Virus record (IMG/VR): IMGVR_UViG_3300048110_000208
Span: 1 to 29,989 of that record
Direction: 5' to 3' (one strand)
Source: a virus
Length of the DNA stretch: 29,989 nt
Shown here: positions 6,560 to 13,272 of the stretch, in pieces
How the letters are laid out: each line of letters opens with the position of its first letter
Numbering within the stretch: position 1 is the stretch's first letter
Translations under genes and position numbers: made by a program
Notes under the pieces: model-generated
The model's input: only the letters and a program-made list of their open reading frames with translations
Database searches by the model: none
Told to the model about the DNA's origin: nothing

Positions 6560-7468
6560 TTATTTATTTTCTTTATAATAAGCAGTGATCCCATCAAGTT
6601 GATTTACTTTTGGTTCCCATCCCAGTAACTTCTTTGCTTTTGAAATATCTGCTAGTGTTTCTGATGCGTAACCCTTAGGCTTCTCTGTATGCTCTACAGT
6701 AAGTCCTGGGTACTCTTTACGCAAGATATCAACTACTGAATTAACTGATATATTAGTACCAGTTCCTAAATTAAATATCTCACTCTTTACTTTAGATTCC
6801 ATACTAGCAATAATACCTTCTGCTACATCACTTACATGAATATAGTCACGCTTGTATTCGCCATCACCGTGTACAGTCAATGCTTCTCCGTCTTTAGCTA
6901 GTCTTGCAAACTTAGCAATCATCAATCCCTTATCATCACATCCGGGTTGTTCTGGACCATATACTGTAAAGAAACGCAATACATTATAGTTGACATCAAA
7001 CATATTTTTATATTGTCTACATAAATGCTCACCAAACAATTTAGTCATAGCGTAGTAATTAAGTGGGTCTGGCTTATGATAAGGTTTGTGGGGTGCTGGA
7101 TTGTTACCGTATATAGAACTACTACTGGCATAAACAAATTTACGAATACCAACCGCATGTGCGGCAGTTAGCATATTCTTTGTGCCAGTAACATTATTTT
7201 CATAATAAGAGTCAGGGTCAATAAAACTTTCTGGTATACGAGGCTTTGCGGCAAGATGAATAATATAATCTTGGCCAGCAGATGCCATTACACACTTAGC
7301 CGCATTTTGTATATCACCTTTAATGTACTTCACTAGTTTAAAGTCTTCTGGCTTTTCAGCCTTGTCTAACACAGTAACAGCGTATCCACGTCTAATTAAA
7401 TTAAACACTACTTCACGTCCAACAAATCCTGCACCACCGGTTACTAATACTTTACCCTTTAATTTCAT
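6560..7468 (-). CDS. NAD-dependent epimerase/dehydratase, UDP-glucose 4-epimerase-like
   Basis: This 302-aa extended short-chain dehydrogenase has the Rossmann motif GGAGFVG (11-17), a DIQN segment after the second beta strand, HLAAKP (71-76), a run of serines (115-118) as catalytic Ser/Thr, and the active-site pair Y139-x3-K143 (YYAMTK). It ends with a LADISKAKKLLGWEP segment typical of UDP-sugar 4-epimerases of the GalE/WcaG group. It likely interconverts nucleotide sugars for surface polysaccharide or virion glycosylation; the exact sugar cannot be told. It is co-transcribed with the thioesterase (17-nt overlap), and a glycosyltransferase lies in the window at 9281-10111. Confidence 0.88.
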   Translation of the reverse strand: MKLKGKVLVTGGAGFVGREVVFNLIRRGYAVTVLDKAEKPEDFKLVKYIKGDIQNAAKCVMASAGQDYIIHLAAKPRIPESFIDPDSYYENNVTGTKNMLTAAHAVGIRKFVYASSSSIYGNNPAPHKPYHKPDPLNYYAMTKLFGEHLCRQYKNMFDVNYNVLRFFTVYGPEQPGCDDKGLMIAKFARLAKDGEALTVHGDGEYKRDYIHVSDVAEGIIASMESKVKSEIFNLGTGTNISVNSVVDILRKEYPGLTVEHTEKPKGYASETLADISKAKKLLGWEPKVNQLDGITAYYKENK

Positions 7469-7850
7469 TTATTATCTTTCTTGGAATTCGTACTATGTTT
7501 CTAGTAACAGGATCAATTAATGAAAAATTAAATTCGCCAATTGCTGCTGTAACCCATTCAGTACTTTTAATTTGTCGTGTCTTTAAGATACTGCTAATTG
7601 TTAGTGTACCCGGCGTAATACTTAGTACTTCTGCATATACTTCAGCATACTCATGTTGAAATACCGGTACTTTATATTTTACTGTTGCACTACTCGTTAC
7701 AAGAGTTGTGTCTGGTATTCTATTCATGAACAGTTCATTGATAAATGTCACTGCACCTAAGTCCATTAATTGAAATGTATATCCGCCATTAATGCTACCA
7801 TTAGAATTTACTTCATCATATGGTATAACTGTTTTATAAGTTAATTTCAT
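7452..7850 (-). CDS. Hotdog-fold acyl-CoA thioesterase-like protein
   Basis: The 132 residues contain YDEVNSNGSINGGYTFQLMD (11-30), which matches the D-x-N-x-x-G-x-x-x-G-G active-site block of YciA/4HBT acyl-CoA thioester hydrolases. A beta-rich remainder (SSATVKYKVPVFQHEYAEV...) follows, as expected for a single hotdog domain. The reaction would be hydrolysis of acyl-CoA or acyl-ACP thioesters. The start is just after YggX with a 4-nt overlap. A phage use could be to adjust lipid or CoA pools, which is inference. It could also be a non-enzymatic hotdog protein, because the residues beyond the first block are divergent. Confidence 0.75.
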   Translation of the reverse strand: MKLTYKTVIPYDEVNSNGSINGGYTFQLMDLGAVTFINELFMNRIPDTTLVTSSATVKYKVPVFQHEYAEVYAEVLSITPGTLTISSILKTRQIKSTEWVTAAIGEFNFSLIDPVTRNIVRIPRKIINEIKG

Positions 7851-8131
7851 CGCAGATTAGGAACACTCGGATCTATATAATCATCTGGCATTTCAATTTC
7901 TTCTCCTTCAAACAAGAACTTGTTACGTTGTTCTGCTAAGAATTTACGTGCTTCAGCATCCATTAAATTCAAACGGTTCTCGTTAATAATCATTGTCTGA
8001 ATGTTAAGCCATTCGTCCCATGCTGCCGAACTTACGTTCTCGAATATATGTTGTCCATCAGCACCAGGAAAAGGTGCTTTCTCTAACTGTGTTAATTCTT
8101 TCTGATATTTAGCGCATAATATAGTAGCCAT
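7847..8131 (-). CDS. yggX: YggX-like Fe(2+)-trafficking protein
   Basis: This 94-aa protein matches YggX along its length: an early Cys (MATILCAKYQ, C6), a P-G-x-x-G block (FPGADGQHIF, 21-30), AAWDEWLNIQTMIINENRLN (36-55) corresponding to the Trp-rich Q-T-M-L-I-N-E core, and KFLFEGEE (71-78). E. coli YggX is 91 aa. YggX protects Fe-S clusters and is linked to the labile iron pool and oxidative stress. The start at 8131 is chosen because GGAGGAG lies 6 nt upstream; the longer frame to 8173 would begin inside the -35/-10 spacer. It is the first gene of the operon driven by 8156-8184. Phage copies are rare to my knowledge. Confidence 0.9.
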   Translation of the reverse strand: MATILCAKYQKELTQLEKAPFPGADGQHIFENVSSAAWDEWLNIQTMIINENRLNLMDAEARKFLAEQRNKFLFEGEEIEMPDDYIDPSVPNLR

Positions 8132-8155
8132 ACTACTCCTCCATAATTTAATACT

Positions 8156-8184
8156 ATTATATATCTTAAACATACCAATGTCAA
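8156..8184 (-). promoter_or_regulatory. Consensus sigma-70 promoter of the yggX operon
   Basis: TTGACA (8184-8179), a 17-nt spacer and TATAAT (8161-8156): both hexamers are full consensus. The predicted start near 8149 leaves an 18-nt leader with GGAGGAG. It should be a strong early promoter. Confidence 0.85.
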
Positions 8185-8204
8185 GTATTATTTTTTACTT
8201 GACA
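8179..8204. promoter_or_regulatory. Inverted repeat over the yggX promoter -35 (candidate operator)
   Basis: TGTCAAGT (8179-8186) and ACTTGACA (8197-8204) form a perfect 8-bp inverted repeat with a 10-nt T-rich spacer, covering the -35 of the minus-strand promoter. A second small palindrome (TGCATCAGATGCA) lies at 8217-8229. This could bind a dimeric regulator of the divergent promoters. Confidence 0.4.
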
Positions 8205-8252
8205 TTGTGTCACAGTTGCATCAGATGCATACCGAGTCTTCGCAGAATGCAG

Positions 8253-8281
8253 TTGTTTTTGGTGTTTTTTAGTGCTATATT
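8253..8281 (+). promoter_or_regulatory. sigma-70 promoter of the plus-strand small-gene operon
   Basis: TTGTTT (8253-8258), a 17-nt spacer and TATATT (8276-8281). An alternative -10, TATACT, lies 5 nt further on. The predicted start is around 8288. It is divergent from the yggX promoter. Confidence 0.55.
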
Positions 8282-8287
8282 ATACTA

Positions 8288-8432
8288 AATAATAGTAGAG
8301 AAACACACTGTCGTTTCACTATTCGGCACTGGGAAAGACTAGGGCAGGCGCAGACTGCCATATCAAACGAATGACACCCTGAAAAGACAGGGGGTATTGC
8401 TTTCCTCAAGCATCCTAAAATGGAGAAATAAA
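8288..8432 (+). ncRNA. Structured 5' leader of the small-gene operon (candidate regulatory RNA)
   Basis: The roughly 145-nt leader holds no convincing ORF but several helices: TCGTTT (8311-8316) with AAACGA (8365-8370) as a long-range closing stem; an internal hairpin GGCAG/CTGCC (8343-8347/8355-8359, 7-nt loop); CCCTG/CAGGG (8377-8381/8388-8392); and TGCTT/AAGCA (8398-8402/8408-8412) with loop TCCTC, ending 9 nt before the GGAG ribosome binding site. GC content is clearly above the surroundings. It does not match a riboswitch class I know. The intergenic stretch 8132-8432 otherwise contains the two divergent promoters and palindromes. Confidence 0.5.
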
Positions 8433-8618
8433 ATGACACTAAACTTATTTGGTGCCTTTGCAAATCTTTTTGGCGGACGCAAAATGTCTGCAAGTTACAG
8501 AAAAGATTTATTGACTTGGGCAAAAATTGAATACGCAAACGATTGGCAGTTTGCTTACAACTATATGATTGAAAACGATGGGCAAGCGCCTACTAGACAC
8601 ACACAAGGAATAAACTAA
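8433..8618 (+). CDS. Small hypothetical protein (61 aa), first gene of plus-strand operon
   Basis: The ATG at 8433 is preceded by GGAG with a 7-nt gap; an in-frame upstream ATG at 8397 lies within the leader hairpins and has no ribosome binding site. The product (MTLNLFGAFANLFGG... then a helical, aromatic-rich region WAKIEYANDWQFAYNYMIEN) is not one I recognise. Its stop overlaps the next start (TAATG). Its position after an early-type promoter, in a cassette of tiny genes, suggests a host-modulating role, which is inference. Confidence 0.7.
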   Translation: MTLNLFGAFANLFGGRKMSASYRKDLLTWAKIEYANDWQFAYNYMIENDGQAPTRHTQGIN

Positions 8619-8866
8619 TGCTTAATAGTATTATCACATCACTAATTAACTTTAATAAAAATAGAGAGTATAGAGCGGCTGTTCGTACTACTATCAAAGA
8701 ACTTCAAATGCTAACTAACCATGAGCTAAATGATATCGGCATCTCACGTGGCGACATTTATCATATTGCACACAGCTCATACAAGAAACCAGAGCAAGTA
8801 ACACTATCTGATATTTCAGAAATTACAAATATCGAAACTAATGCTAACTTGAAAGGTTTTGTATAA
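8618..8866 (+). CDS. DUF1127-family small protein
   Basis: The 82-aa product contains ELQMLTNHELNDIGISRGDI (residues about 28-47), the diagnostic DUF1127 core (L-x-x-L-x-x-x-x-L-x-D-I-G-[IL]-x-R-x-D-I). DUF1127 proteins are small, basic and abundant in Alphaproteobacteria; the Rhodobacter member CcaF1 binds RNA and affects RNA turnover. A phage copy could interfere with host RNA metabolism. AAGGA lies 12 nt before the start, and the ATG overlaps the previous stop and the stop overlaps the next ATG (TAATG at both ends). The C-terminal 35 residues after the core are not part of the usual short family form. Confidence 0.8.
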   Translation: MLNSIITSLINFNKNREYRAAVRTTIKELQMLTNHELNDIGISRGDIYHIAHSSYKKPEQVTLSDISEITNIETNANLKGFV

Positions 8867-9048
8867 TGGCTACACTAGTAATGAATAAAACATCTAATTT
8901 AGGTAAGATGGTAAGTAGAGGCTTAGTAGCATTTGCAATGGGTGCATGGGCATTTGGTGAATCAGCAGGCAGAGCAAGAGCAGCTGAAGCACTTTGGAGA
9001 GAAGGCTACCATGAAGAAGCAAAACGTTTAATGTTGGAGGACAAATAA
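8866..9048 (+). CDS. Small hypothetical protein (60 aa) with GYHxxAK motif
   Basis: MATLVMNKTSNLGKM is followed by a hydrophobic stretch (GLVAFAMGAWAFGESA, about 19-34) and a charged helix ending in WREGYHEEAKRLM. The GYHxxAK motif recurs in the next ORF (SGYHNAAKDI), which suggests duplication. The hydrophobic part is short for a membrane helix but could be amphipathic. It overlaps both neighbours by 1 nt (TAATG), so it is translationally coupled. I recognise no function. Confidence 0.65.
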   Translation: MATLVMNKTSNLGKMVSRGLVAFAMGAWAFGESAGRARAAEALWREGYHEEAKRLMLEDK

Positions 9049-9182
9049 TGTTTAAGAGATTTATGAAAGCAATGGAATACCGTTCATACTGTATGGCTAT
9101 TCGTCAACTGCGTCAAAGCGGTTACCACAATGCAGCAAAGGATATTAGTGAATTCAAACGCACTATGTATCCAACGTCATGA
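9048..9182 (+). CDS. Small basic hypothetical protein (44 aa)
   Basis: The ATG at 9048 overlaps the preceding stop (TAATG), and TTGGAGGA lies about 11 nt upstream. The product, MFKRFMKAMEYRSYCMAIRQ followed by LRQSGYHNAAKDISEFKRTM and PTS-type end residues, is basic and probably helical. It shares L-x-x-x-GYH-x-x-AK with the previous protein, so the pair may be paralogues or partners. No known family was recognised. Confidence 0.6.
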   Translation: MFKRFMKAMEYRSYCMAIRQLRQSGYHNAAKDISEFKRTMYPTS

Positions 9183-9241
9183 TAGATCCAAACCACACTT
9201 ACTTTAAAAAGCCAGTCGAAAAGAAAAAAGGCGGCAAATAA
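9179..9241 (+). CDS. Possible 20-aa micropeptide
   Basis: The ORF MIDPNHTYFKKPVEKKKGGK overlaps the previous stop codon as ATGA, the arrangement used for reinitiation. It has no ribosome binding site of its own and ends 14 nt before the terminator hairpin. The Lys-rich tail could bind nucleic acid. It may equally be an unused tail of the transcript. Confidence 0.4.
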   Translation: MIDPNHTYFKKPVEKKKGGK

Positions 9242-9255
9242 AAAACACAAAAGAA

Positions 9256-9277
9256 AAAAGACCCGAAAGGGTCTTTT
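9256..9277. terminator. Bidirectional intrinsic terminator
   Basis: A 9-bp perfect stem, AAAAGACCC/GGGTCTTTT (9256-9264 with 9269-9277), with a GAAA tetraloop and A/T tracts on both sides. It ends the plus-strand operon and the convergent glycosyltransferase gene, whose stop is at 9281. Confidence 0.88.
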
Positions 9278-9280
9278 CTA

Positions 9281-10111
9281 TTATGAGCTAGTGAATATAT
9301 TACTGACACTACCGTTAAATGTAAAGTGTCCTATGTGATCAAGATTAACAATAGGATCTAACCAAACTTCCCCACCCAATGCTTGCCAACGTCTACAGAA
9401 TGCATAGTCTTCTGATAGATAACGCTTTGTTTCTGGTTCATGCATACAATCAAAGAATAGATATGTCCACTTAGCAAACTCTGGATCCATACTCAAGTCA
9501 TTATTAAAGTATAAGTCTGGATACGATGCAATCATCTTTTCAATTACTTCACGCTTGATAAGCATAAAGCCTGTTGCCGCATCTTTAAGTTTTACAAGAC
9601 CATCTTCTGTACGAATAGTTCCTCTTTCACTCTTATCAAAGTTCCATTCAAAGTTCAATGCATAATTAGATGCAAGTCTCTGCAAATCACCCACAGATAC
9701 AGAATCGTTCTCAGATGCCGCTTTAGTCATTTTATCCCAATTTAAATCTTTCTTGGGATATGCACCGACAATAATATCTTTATCATGTTGTATCATATGT
9801 AATACATCGATAGGATCAAAATTAATATCTGCATCAATGAACATCAAGTGTGTTGCATTGGGATTAGCCATCATGTATGCAACCATGTGACATCTTGCAC
9901 GTGATATTAATGACTCGTTAGCACTTGTTGTAATTGTGTATGGAATTTCATGTTTAGTAAACAGCATATGTGCTTTACACCAAGAACGAAAGTATGGTTC
10001 AGTTACTTGTCCTCCGTAACATGGTGTGCAATAATGTACATGTGTATTTTTGATAAAGTCTAAATCAATCTCTTTGCGATATGCACGGAGGCTGTCGATG
10101 ATGTTACTCAC
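9281..10111 (-). CDS. GT-A fold glycosyltransferase-like protein
   Basis: The 276-aa protein has a beta strand plus D-x-D motif HLMFIDADINFDP (D93, D95) for metal/nucleotide-sugar binding. RARCHMVAYM precedes it, and a later acidic motif YLSEDYAFCRRWQ is followed by a His in LDHIGHF, the pattern of family-2-like GT-A enzymes found in many T4-like marine phages. It probably transfers a sugar to a virion protein, DNA or host surface glycan; the acceptor is unknown. The start codon is GTG (10111) with weak GGA upstream. It has its own promoter at 10144-10172 and shares the terminator at 9256-9277. Confidence 0.75.
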   Translation of the reverse strand: MSNIIDSLRAYRKEIDLDFIKNTHVHYCTPCYGGQVTEPYFRSWCKAHMLFTKHEIPYTITTSANESLISRARCHMVAYMMANPNATHLMFIDADINFDPIDVLHMIQHDKDIIVGAYPKKDLNWDKMTKAASENDSVSVGDLQRLASNYALNFEWNFDKSERGTIRTEDGLVKLKDAATGFMLIKREVIEKMIASYPDLYFNNDLSMDPEFAKWTYLFFDCMHEPETKRYLSEDYAFCRRWQALGGEVWLDPIVNLDHIGHFTFNGSVSNIFTSS

Positions 10112-10143
10112 TATAGTAGTCCACTTCTATATTGTTTATACAT

Positions 10144-10172
10144 ATAATACTATATTATTACACATAAGTCAA
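10144..10172 (-). promoter_or_regulatory. sigma-70 promoter of the glycosyltransferase gene
   Basis: TTGACT (10172-10167), a 17-nt spacer and TATTAT (10149-10144), predicting a start near 10137 and a 26-nt leader. Confidence 0.6.
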
Positions 10173-10176
10173 TTGT

Positions 10177-10851
10177 TTATTTTTTATCTTGTATCCATTT
10201 TTTCGCACGTCTGTCTGATGGAGGTGACATTAAGAATTTGTCAATAGCTCTATCGACTTCTAAGAAGTTTGCTTTACGATCTGGATCTTCAAGACCGCCA
10301 CTGTTATCTACAATGTGAAAGTTTCCTGCACCAAAAAGCTGTTGAAACTTCATAAGATTTTGCTGAACTATTTGCCACATCTTAGTTACTTGCTCTTTAG
10401 GAAGACTTCTAGCTCTTGCAGCATTGCGATCCTGTGCTACGTCTTCGCTCGTATTAACAAATAACATCATAGTTTCATATCCTAATGATTTTAATTGTTC
10501 ACTTGCTTTTTGTACCTTTGCTACGTCTTTTCCTGTACCATCGATAATAAGTCCTAGACGACCTTCAATATGAGATGCTTCTTTATTTTTTGTAATCTGT
10601 TTCGCACGATTGCGAATTTCTTGACCTTCATCTGAATAGATATTGTCAGGTGTTAATTCTTTGCCTGCTTTCCTCATCATATATTCATAGATATCATCTG
10701 AATTCACAGTACGTAGTCCGGTACCACTTAGCATCTTATTAGCTACGAATGATTTTCCACTACCTGGACCACCAGCTAAAAATACTGCTTTAAAGATATG
10801 AGGATCATTGACCCCCTCTTCTACTGGTTTGATAATTTCATTAACGTGCAT
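10177..10851 (-). CDS. P-loop kinase, zeta-toxin/polynucleotide-kinase-like
   Basis: This 224-aa protein has a Walker A motif, FLAGGPGSGKSF (GGPGSGKS at 27-34). NSDDIYEYMM follows, with the D-x-x pair typical of AAA_33/zeta-type kinases, and then GLIIDGTGKD (a Walker B-like strand) and an R-rich lid AQDRNAARAR (about 136-145). Relatives phosphorylate nucleic-acid ends, UDP-sugars or small molecules. It could pair with the ligase-like fusion at 23413-25599 in end repair, but that is only a hypothesis. A late box (10880-10887) lies 28 nt upstream. Confidence 0.72.
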   Translation of the reverse strand: MHVNEIIKPVEEGVNDPHIFKAVFLAGGPGSGKSFVANKMLSGTGLRTVNSDDIYEYMMRKAGKELTPDNIYSDEGQEIRNRAKQITKNKEASHIEGRLGLIIDGTGKDVAKVQKASEQLKSLGYETMMLFVNTSEDVAQDRNAARARSLPKEQVTKMWQIVQQNLMKFQQLFGAGNFHIVDNSGGLEDPDRKANFLEVDRAIDKFLMSPPSDRRAKKWIQDKK

Positions 10852-10879
10852 TGATACTTACTCCGAGACTTGTATATTG

Positions 10880-10887
10880 TATTTATC
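10880..10887 (-). promoter_or_regulatory. Late promoter box GATAAATA
   Basis: GATAAATA on the minus strand, 28 nt before the P-loop kinase start, in the short gap after the 586-aa gene. Confidence 0.6.
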
Positions 10888-10890
10888 AAT

Positions 10891-12651
10891 TCATTCTATA
10901 ATCTGAGACTTCAGAGATTTGTATGTTTCTCTTGATTGATCATATTCACGTTTCCATGAATTTATACTTGAACTTGTTCTATTATTATATACTAAATTAT
11001 AGTCTTGTAATGCTTTGTCTTCTTTTGCTTGTTCACGTTTTCCGGTTGAACTCTTGTATGACAATGCTTTCTTAGTTGTATCTAACCATCGTGATATCTC
11101 TTCTTTAATATCAAGATGTAAATCATATAGATTTTGTATTTCAATTTTTATACTTGGATCTCTGAACTTACCATTCTGTAATGTTCTTTTAAATTTATTA
11201 ACCAAACGCTTATGTTGTGCTTTTGCAGACATAGTATCAGTAAAGTATTTTTGTTTCCATGTATCATATGCTTTAGATTCCCAGAAATCTTGTTTCGGAG
11301 TCTCCACTTCTTGTTCTTCTCCAGCATCACTATTAGAACCTGTTTCTGGTAACTTAGTAACCGTAGAACCTGTTTCAGTTGGGGTGCTTTGGAACTTTTC
11401 TTCTGTACCAAACATACTTGGAGTAACTTTAAGTAAACTTCCAATGCTATCTGAATGTAAGTATGCATCAAGACCTGTATATATTTTAGCCGCTTCACTA
11501 AATGGTGATTGCGGAACACCAGGTGCTGTTTCTGCTTCTGCTTTTGCATTTTCTACAGCACGTGTAACTTCTTCTGGATTTGCACGTGGATCTAATTCTG
11601 TTTGTACTTCTTCAATTACATTTGTTACTGGTGAGGTCATAGCATTTGCTGCTGATTTCAACTCAGGAGATCCTGTATTCATTAACACTGCTAATTTACA
11701 CGGATCTAACATTGCTGCAGCCATTGCTAGAGCGGCTAGTTTTTGTGCTATTTGATTAGCCATTTCAAGTGCATTTGCAATTTCACTTGTTATTTGATTT
11801 GCAATGTCAGAAAAGGCACCCATTAACCCACTTGCAATATCACCTATTTCATTAAATAAATCTTTGAGCCCTTGTGGTATTAATCCACTAATAGCAGATA
11901 TTATAGCATCTATTCCGCCTGCAATTGCACCTGTTATACCAGCAACTATATCTCCTAAAGCTCCTGCTACTTCGTTTATTATGCCAGATACTTTATCCAT
12001 AGCAGCATCTATAAAATCAAATGCACCATCAAATGCACCTGCTAAGATACCCATTAATTCATTAAACAATGAACAACTACTAGGTCCTTCTCCGAACTGT
12101 GCATTCATTCCAGCTAATTGACTGGCGTTTTCTAAAGTATCTGGTAAATTAACCGTTTGTGAATTAGTATGTGATTGCAAATTATTAAACATTGTAATGC
12201 CAATACCTGCTAGTCCAGCAGTCAATAGAAGTTTTTCAAAATCAACTCCCAATGCATCTGATAATGCAGCTATGACAATAGCACTACCGCCCAATGCTAA
12301 TGCGTCTGATCCGTTTAATATTGCTGATAATGCAATTACGTTCAATACCCCTTGACTAGAAGAAAAAGTATTTAATTTATCAATACTTGTTGTTGATCTA
12401 GCGTTATATGGATTAGTAAAATTGTTAGCACCTATCTCACTACTAATAGTTTGCAATGCTTGTGTTCTATTATAGTGTGCTTGTCTAGCTTGTAGTTCTG
12501 CTAATTGTTGCGGAGTTAAAGTTAATGAACTTGCTTCATCATAATATTGTGCAGGTGTGTTAGCACCGTCAAGTGTAACTGTTCCACCATTAATAGTATT
12601 TTGTTGTACCCATAATTGGTATAATCGTTCATATTCTGATTCTGATGCCAT
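10891..12651 (-). CDS. Large virion-like protein next to the PAAR spike (586 aa)
   Basis: I do not recognise a named family. The N-terminal 90 residues are Gln/Ala-rich and helical. Residues about 95-160 hold hydrophobic segments (GVLNVIALSAILNG, LLLTAGLAGIGITMF). Residues about 195-320 are a long Ala/Gly/Ile amphipathic run (AGAFDGAFDFIDAAMDKVSG, IVAGITGAIAGGIDAIISAI), followed by LDPCKLAVLMNTGSPELKSA. The C-terminal 130 residues are charged and coiled-coil-like. It starts 4 nt after the PAAR gene, so a role at the baseplate/spike or as an injected, membrane-active virion protein is plausible. A late box precedes the transcription unit at 13296-13303. Confidence 0.6.
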   Translation of the reverse strand: MASESEYERLYQLWVQQNTINGGTVTLDGANTPAQYYDEASSLTLTPQQLAELQARQAHYNRTQALQTISSEIGANNFTNPYNARSTTSIDKLNTFSSSQGVLNVIALSAILNGSDALALGGSAIVIAALSDALGVDFEKLLLTAGLAGIGITMFNNLQSHTNSQTVNLPDTLENASQLAGMNAQFGEGPSSCSLFNELMGILAGAFDGAFDFIDAAMDKVSGIINEVAGALGDIVAGITGAIAGGIDAIISAISGLIPQGLKDLFNEIGDIASGLMGAFSDIANQITSEIANALEMANQIAQKLAALAMAAAMLDPCKLAVLMNTGSPELKSAANAMTSPVTNVIEEVQTELDPRANPEEVTRAVENAKAEAETAPGVPQSPFSEAAKIYTGLDAYLHSDSIGSLLKVTPSMFGTEEKFQSTPTETGSTVTKLPETGSNSDAGEEQEVETPKQDFWESKAYDTWKQKYFTDTMSAKAQHKRLVNKFKRTLQNGKFRDPSIKIEIQNLYDLHLDIKEEISRWLDTTKKALSYKSSTGKREQAKEDKALQDYNLVYNNRTSSSINSWKREYDQSRETYKSLKSQIIE

Positions 12652-12655
12652 CTGA

Positions 12656-12961
12656 TTATCCGTTCACTATTACATTTCCGCTACCACTTGCAACTCTAAT
12701 ACCGCAAGAAAATGCATCATTTATTCTACCAAGTGGTTTACCGTTAACTATAACATTAGGGGATCCTTGAGACAACGGAGTGACATGAGGCACACACGAT
12801 GGAGGTGATCCTCTAGGAATACCATGTGGTGTATCCTTATCACTTACTCTAAATGCCTGTAATCCATTAATGATTACATTGCTTGAGCCAGAACTACACT
12901 TACCCGGACCACATGGTGGGTGATTAGTTGTACTATCTGTTGTTCTAGCTGCTCCTGGCAT
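12656..12961 (-). CDS. PAAR-domain spike-tip protein (gp5.4-like)
   Basis: The 101-aa protein consists of repeated NVI[IV]NG units: SSNVIINGLQAFRVSD, SPNVIVNGKPLGRINDAF and terminal SGNVIVNG, with Pro/Cys/His loops (CGPGKC, SCVPHVTP, FSCGIRV) that can bind the tip metal. This is the PAAR arrangement, which forms the sharp cone on the end of contractile tail spikes; T4 gp5.4 (97 aa) is the phage counterpart. It marks the phage as having a contractile tail. It overlaps the upstream 103-aa gene by 1 nt and leads into the 586-aa gene. Confidence 0.92.
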   Translation of the reverse strand: MPGAARTTDSTTNHPPCGPGKCSSGSSNVIINGLQAFRVSDKDTPHGIPRGSPPSCVPHVTPLSQGSPNVIVNGKPLGRINDAFSCGIRVASGSGNVIVNG

Positions 12962-13272
12962 TATGTAATTAATCCTGATTTTTCTGGAACTACTAAGCCA
13001 CTTGTTGCGGCACGATATGCTTCAGTTGTTTCTTTGTTAGTCTGTAAAATTGATACTACTTTGTCTAGTCTAAATCCTACTGCGCCTTCACTATTTCCTG
13101 TAATAGTAAACGGCTGAAACGTAGCACCTTGTTGACCAAAGGCGATAGTCAGTGGTCGCTGTAGTACGATCACATCATCGTCTTCACTTACAAACTTACC
13201 AAGAGCTTCTTGTCCGCTCATTAGTGCAATTGTAATAATATCATTGACTTTATATTTGTTTTCTATTAACAT
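12961..13272 (-). CDS. Conserved small beta-rich protein upstream of PAAR (103 aa)
   Basis: The sequence (YKVNDIITIALMSGQEALGK then DDDVIVLQRPLTIAF) looks like a small Sm/SH3-like beta barrel, G-x-E-x-x-G-K followed by a strand and the phrase RPL. Similar small proteins are familiar from T4-like marine phages in the baseplate region, but no function is known to me. It is the first gene after the GATAAATA box at 13296-13303 and shares TAATG-type coupling with the PAAR gene. Confidence 0.65.
   Translation of the reverse strand: MLIENKYKVNDIITIALMSGQEALGKFVSEDDDVIVLQRPLTIAFGQQGATFQPFTITGNSEGAVGFRLDKVVSILQTNKETTEAYRAATSGLVVPEKSGLIT

Noticed and set aside
7847-8173. Longer YggX start at 8173
   Set aside because: It would begin in the promoter spacer and upstream of the transcription start; the 8131 ATG has a strong GGAGGAG and aligns with YggX.
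8371-8432. Tiny upstream ORFs (ATG at 8371 and 8420) in the plus-strand leader
   Set aside because: They are only 3 codons long, have no ribosome binding site, and the second overlaps the Shine-Dalgarno of the real gene; probably chance.
11015-11755. Plus-strand 246-codon open frame inside the 586-aa gene
   Set aside because: It is antisense to a convincing coding frame, lacks a ribosome binding site, and its Ser/Cys/Ala-rich product mirrors the complement of the real gene.
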